Shown: in pieces, positions 62,287-64,000 of the stretch
Layout: each line of letters begins with the position of its first letter
Numbering within the stretch: position 1 is the stretch's first letter
Notes under the pieces: generated by a model
Database searches by the model: none
Seen by the model: only the letters and a program-made list of their open reading frames with translations
Told to the model about the DNA's origin: nothing
Position numbers and translations under genes: made by a program
NCBI RefSeq assembly: GCF_001426405.1
Contig: NZ_LMEP01000026.1
Span: forward strand, 327,727-391,726
Source of the DNA: Streptomyces sp. Root1304
GTDB lineage: Bacteria > Actinomycetota > Actinomycetes > Streptomycetales > Streptomycetaceae
DNA: 64,000 nt
Direction: 5' to 3'

Positions 62287-62763
62287 TCACTCCCGGGTCG
62301 CGAGGTCATCGGTGCTCCGCAGGACGAATCCGAGGTCGTGGCACTCGCGCAGCAGCCGCACCGCCGCTTCGAGCAGGGTGTCGAGCGTCGACGCGAAGCC
62401 CGTGGCGGTCAGGTGCGAGGCGAGCGGCAGGGCGAGGACGGCGGAGAGCAGCGGCGCCTCGCTGCGGACGTCGCCGAGGATCGCGCTCGGGGTCACCTCG
62501 CGGGAGTTCCACGCGGTCGCCGCCGCCGCCGTGGGCGCGAGCCGGTCGGGGGAGATCAGGGTCCCGTCGGTGACGGCCACCACGAGGGAGCCGGCGGCGC
62601 GGCTGACGTCCACGGTGAGCCGGGGCCCGGCCGGGCCGCCGACCCTGGCCTCCAGGTAGAGGGCGCCCTCCTCGCTCGCCACGGGTTCGCCGATGCGGCG
62701 GGCCCATTCCCGTACCAGGGACTCCCAGCCGTCGCGCAGTTCGACGGCGTGTTCAGCGGGCAT
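62287..62763 (-). CDS. YbjN-like sensory-domain protein
   Basis: A 158-residue soluble alpha/beta protein. The pattern of a WNSREVTPSAIL segment followed by LALPLASHLTATGFASTLDT resembles YbjN / type III chaperone-like domains, but the match is by eye only. ATG 62763 overlaps the end of the upstream kinase gene by 11 bp, so it is translated with it. A role as kinase target or adaptor is inferred from position. Confidence 0.75.
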   Translation of the reverse strand: MPAEHAVELRDGWESLVREWARRIGEPVASEEGALYLEARVGGPAGPRLTVDVSRAAGSLVVAVTDGTLISPDRLAPTAAAATAWNSREVTPSAILGDVRSEAPLLSAVLALPLASHLTATGFASTLDTLLEAAVRLLRECHDLGFVLRSTDDLATRE

Positions 62764-63754
62764 GATGCAGAACCGCCTTCTGGACGAGGGACCGGGAGAA
62801 CCCCGCGGCGAGCAGCCGGGAGGCGATCGGGCGCAGCGCGCACGGGTCGCCCGCGCCGTCCCGCGCGGGTACGTGGCAGCGGTGCGGGGGGTCGGGCACG
62901 GGCTCGGTGGGCTCCCGGCCGCCCGCGGCGCCGCCGGGTTCGCTGTCGGAACCGGTCCCGAGGAGGCCGGAGAGCGCGGTCATCAGCAGGTCGGGCAGCG
63001 GGCGGTCGGCCGCGGCGGTGGCCAGACAGGCGGTGATCAGCCCGGCGAGCGGCGCGGACACCCCGGTCAGGTAGGGGGCCGTGCCTTCGAGGATCCGGAT
63101 GCTCGCCGGCAGTCCGGTGCCGAAGGCCGGGCGGCCGGTGGCCGCGTAGGCGAGGACGGCGCCGAGGGCGAAGATGTCGACGGCGGGGGTGGGTTCGCGC
63201 CCCAGGACCTGCTCGGGCGCCATGTAGCCGTGGGTGCCGAGAACGGTCCCCGGCAGGGTCAGTCCCGTCGTCGTCGCCGTCGTGCGGGCGATGCCGAAGT
63301 CGATGAGGCGGGGTTCGCCGCTCTCCAGGATGATGTTGCTCGGCTTGACGTCGCGGTGGATCACCCCGCGCGCGTGCACCTCGGAGAGCGCCTCCGCGAG
63401 CATGCAGCCCAGCGCCGCCACCTGCTGCTCGGGCAGCGGCCCGTCGCCGGTGACCCTGGCCTCCAGGGTGGGCCCCGCGACGTAGCGGGTGGCGAGCCAG
63501 AGCGGCGGCCGGACGGTCTCGGCGGCGTAGACGGGCACGGTGTACGGGCTGTGCACGTCGAGCAGGGCGTCCACCTCGCGGGCGAAGCGCTGTCTGATCT
63601 CGTACAGGTCGGCCAGCTCCCGGCGGATCACCTTGACCGCGAGCCGCTGCCCGGCCGGGGTCCGGCAGAGGTACACCTTGCCCATGCCGCCGTTGCCGAG
63701 CGTGCGGACGACCGTGAAGTTCCCGATCCGGTCCGTACCGTCGTACGTGCTCAT
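62753..63754 (-). CDS. Hanks-type serine/threonine protein kinase
   Basis: A 333-residue cytoplasmic kinase with all catalytic motifs: LGNGGMGKVY at 19-28, Lys41, HRDVKPSN at 133-140, DFG at 152-154 and YMAPEQ. It is an RD kinase with a threonine-rich activation loop (TTATTTGLT), so autophosphorylation is likely. There is no membrane helix or PASTA repeats. ATG 63754 follows GGGGGAGG. It leads a minus-strand run of overlapping or closely spaced genes. Confidence 0.94.
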   Translation of the reverse strand: MSTYDGTDRIGNFTVVRTLGNGGMGKVYLCRTPAGQRLAVKVIRRELADLYEIRQRFAREVDALLDVHSPYTVPVYAAETVRPPLWLATRYVAGPTLEARVTGDGPLPEQQVAALGCMLAEALSEVHARGVIHRDVKPSNIILESGEPRLIDFGIARTTATTTGLTLPGTVLGTHGYMAPEQVLGREPTPAVDIFALGAVLAYAATGRPAFGTGLPASIRILEGTAPYLTGVSAPLAGLITACLATAAADRPLPDLLMTALSGLLGTGSDSEPGGAAGGREPTEPVPDPPHRCHVPARDGAGDPCALRPIASRLLAAGFSRSLVQKAVLHHAR

Positions 63755-63817
63755 CCCGCCTCCCCCGAGGTCCCCCCGACAACGTAGTGGACGCGGCGGG
63801 GCACGGTGGCGGTTTCA

Positions 63818-63860
63818 CGCCGAAGGCCGCGTTCCCGGGAGGGGAACGCGGCCTTCGGCG
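63818..63860. terminator. Strong hairpin terminator
   Basis: 19-bp perfect arms (63818-63836 and 63842-63860) with a GGGAG loop, between the CvnD-like gene end and the kinase promoter. Confidence 0.85.
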
Positions 63861-63877
63861 GACAACGCGGGGGACGG

Positions 63878-64000
63878 CTACCGGAGTCGGGCCATGAGGG
63901 CGTGCTCGACGAGCGTGATGAGGGCGCTCTTGGCGTCCGCGCGGTGGCGGGCGTCGGTGGTGATGATGGGGGTGTCGGGGCCGATCTGCAGGGCCTCGCG
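63878..64000 (-). CDS. CvnD-like GTP-binding protein, C-terminal end (runs off the right edge)
   Basis: The last 40 residues of a minus-strand frame, including REALQIGPDTPIITTDARHR and ending LITLVEHALMARLR. This pattern, with DAR followed by LVEHA near the end, is that of the Ras-like ATP/GTP-binding protein (CvnD) in streptomycete conservons. The rest lies outside the window. Identification rests on this short piece. Confidence 0.7.
   Translation of the reverse strand, partial: REALQIGPDTPIITTDARHRADAKSALITLVEHALMARLR

Overview
The window is very GC-rich DNA with strong G/C bias at third codon positions, many GTG/TTG starts and several genes that appear to be leaderless. It is almost certainly a chromosomal-core stretch of a Streptomyces. 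The order ilvB-ilvN-ilvC-serA ... putA-pruA ... leuB-ilvE ... ureAB-ureC ... cimA ... accB-accE matches what I remember of the S. coelicolor SCO55xx region. I see no insertion sequence, phage, CRISPR array, rRNA or tRNA gene.

Layout. 1-15.1 kb: the start of a Ser/Thr kinase gene, a secreted phospholipase C, an MMPL exporter overlapping an acetyltransferase gene, small membrane and basic proteins, a large LuxR-family ATPase regulator, a lipoprotein sugar dehydrogenase coupled to a DUF6191 gene, an aldo/keto reductase and a hydroxyacid dehydrogenase. 15.3-18.6 kb: a membrane PAS-GGDEF-EAL c-di-GMP protein with a TTA codon. 18.6-24.2 kb: ilvB leader peptide and attenuator, ilvB, ilvN, ilvC and serA. 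24.3-30 kb: a TetR gene with its operator, a PucR regulator divergent from the proline-catabolic pair putA-pruA, and an alpha/beta hydrolase. 30.3-32.9 kb: a 43-residue protein, leuB and ilvE. 32.9-40 kb: an accessory nitrogen cluster made of an NCS1 permease, a fused UreA-UreB, a divergent UreC without maturation genes, an agmatine-deiminase-like enzyme, a TetR regulator and an MHS-type transporter. 40-42 kb: a second leader peptide and terminator upstream of cimA. 42-49 kb: a Gly/Asp/Phe-tailed membrane protein, a DNA clamp paralogue, a serine hydrolase, a Ro/TROVE protein, a YceI protein with paired operators, and a small secreted M15-like protein. 49.4-55.9 kb: two large secreted glycan enzymes, GH101 and PL8. 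56-57.8 kb: accB-accE. 57.9-64 kb: a long minus-strand signalling block with a kinase, PP2C and vWA triad, a proline-rich membrane protein, a YbjN-like protein, a Hanks kinase and the end of a CvnD-like GTPase.

How the parts fit. The ilv/leu/ser/cim genes supply the branched-chain and serine pathways, and two of these promoters carry transcription attenuators whose leader peptides contain Ile/Leu/Val codons. The putA-pruA pair turns proline into glutamate under a PucR-type regulator. The urease-like cluster has the logic of a uptake, hydrolysis and export unit for a urea-, ureido- or guanidino-type nitrogen compound; its substrate is not clear from sequence and it is the best candidate here for an undescribed system. 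The terminal kinase/phosphatase/vWA triad resembles the TerY-P triads described by comparative genomics.
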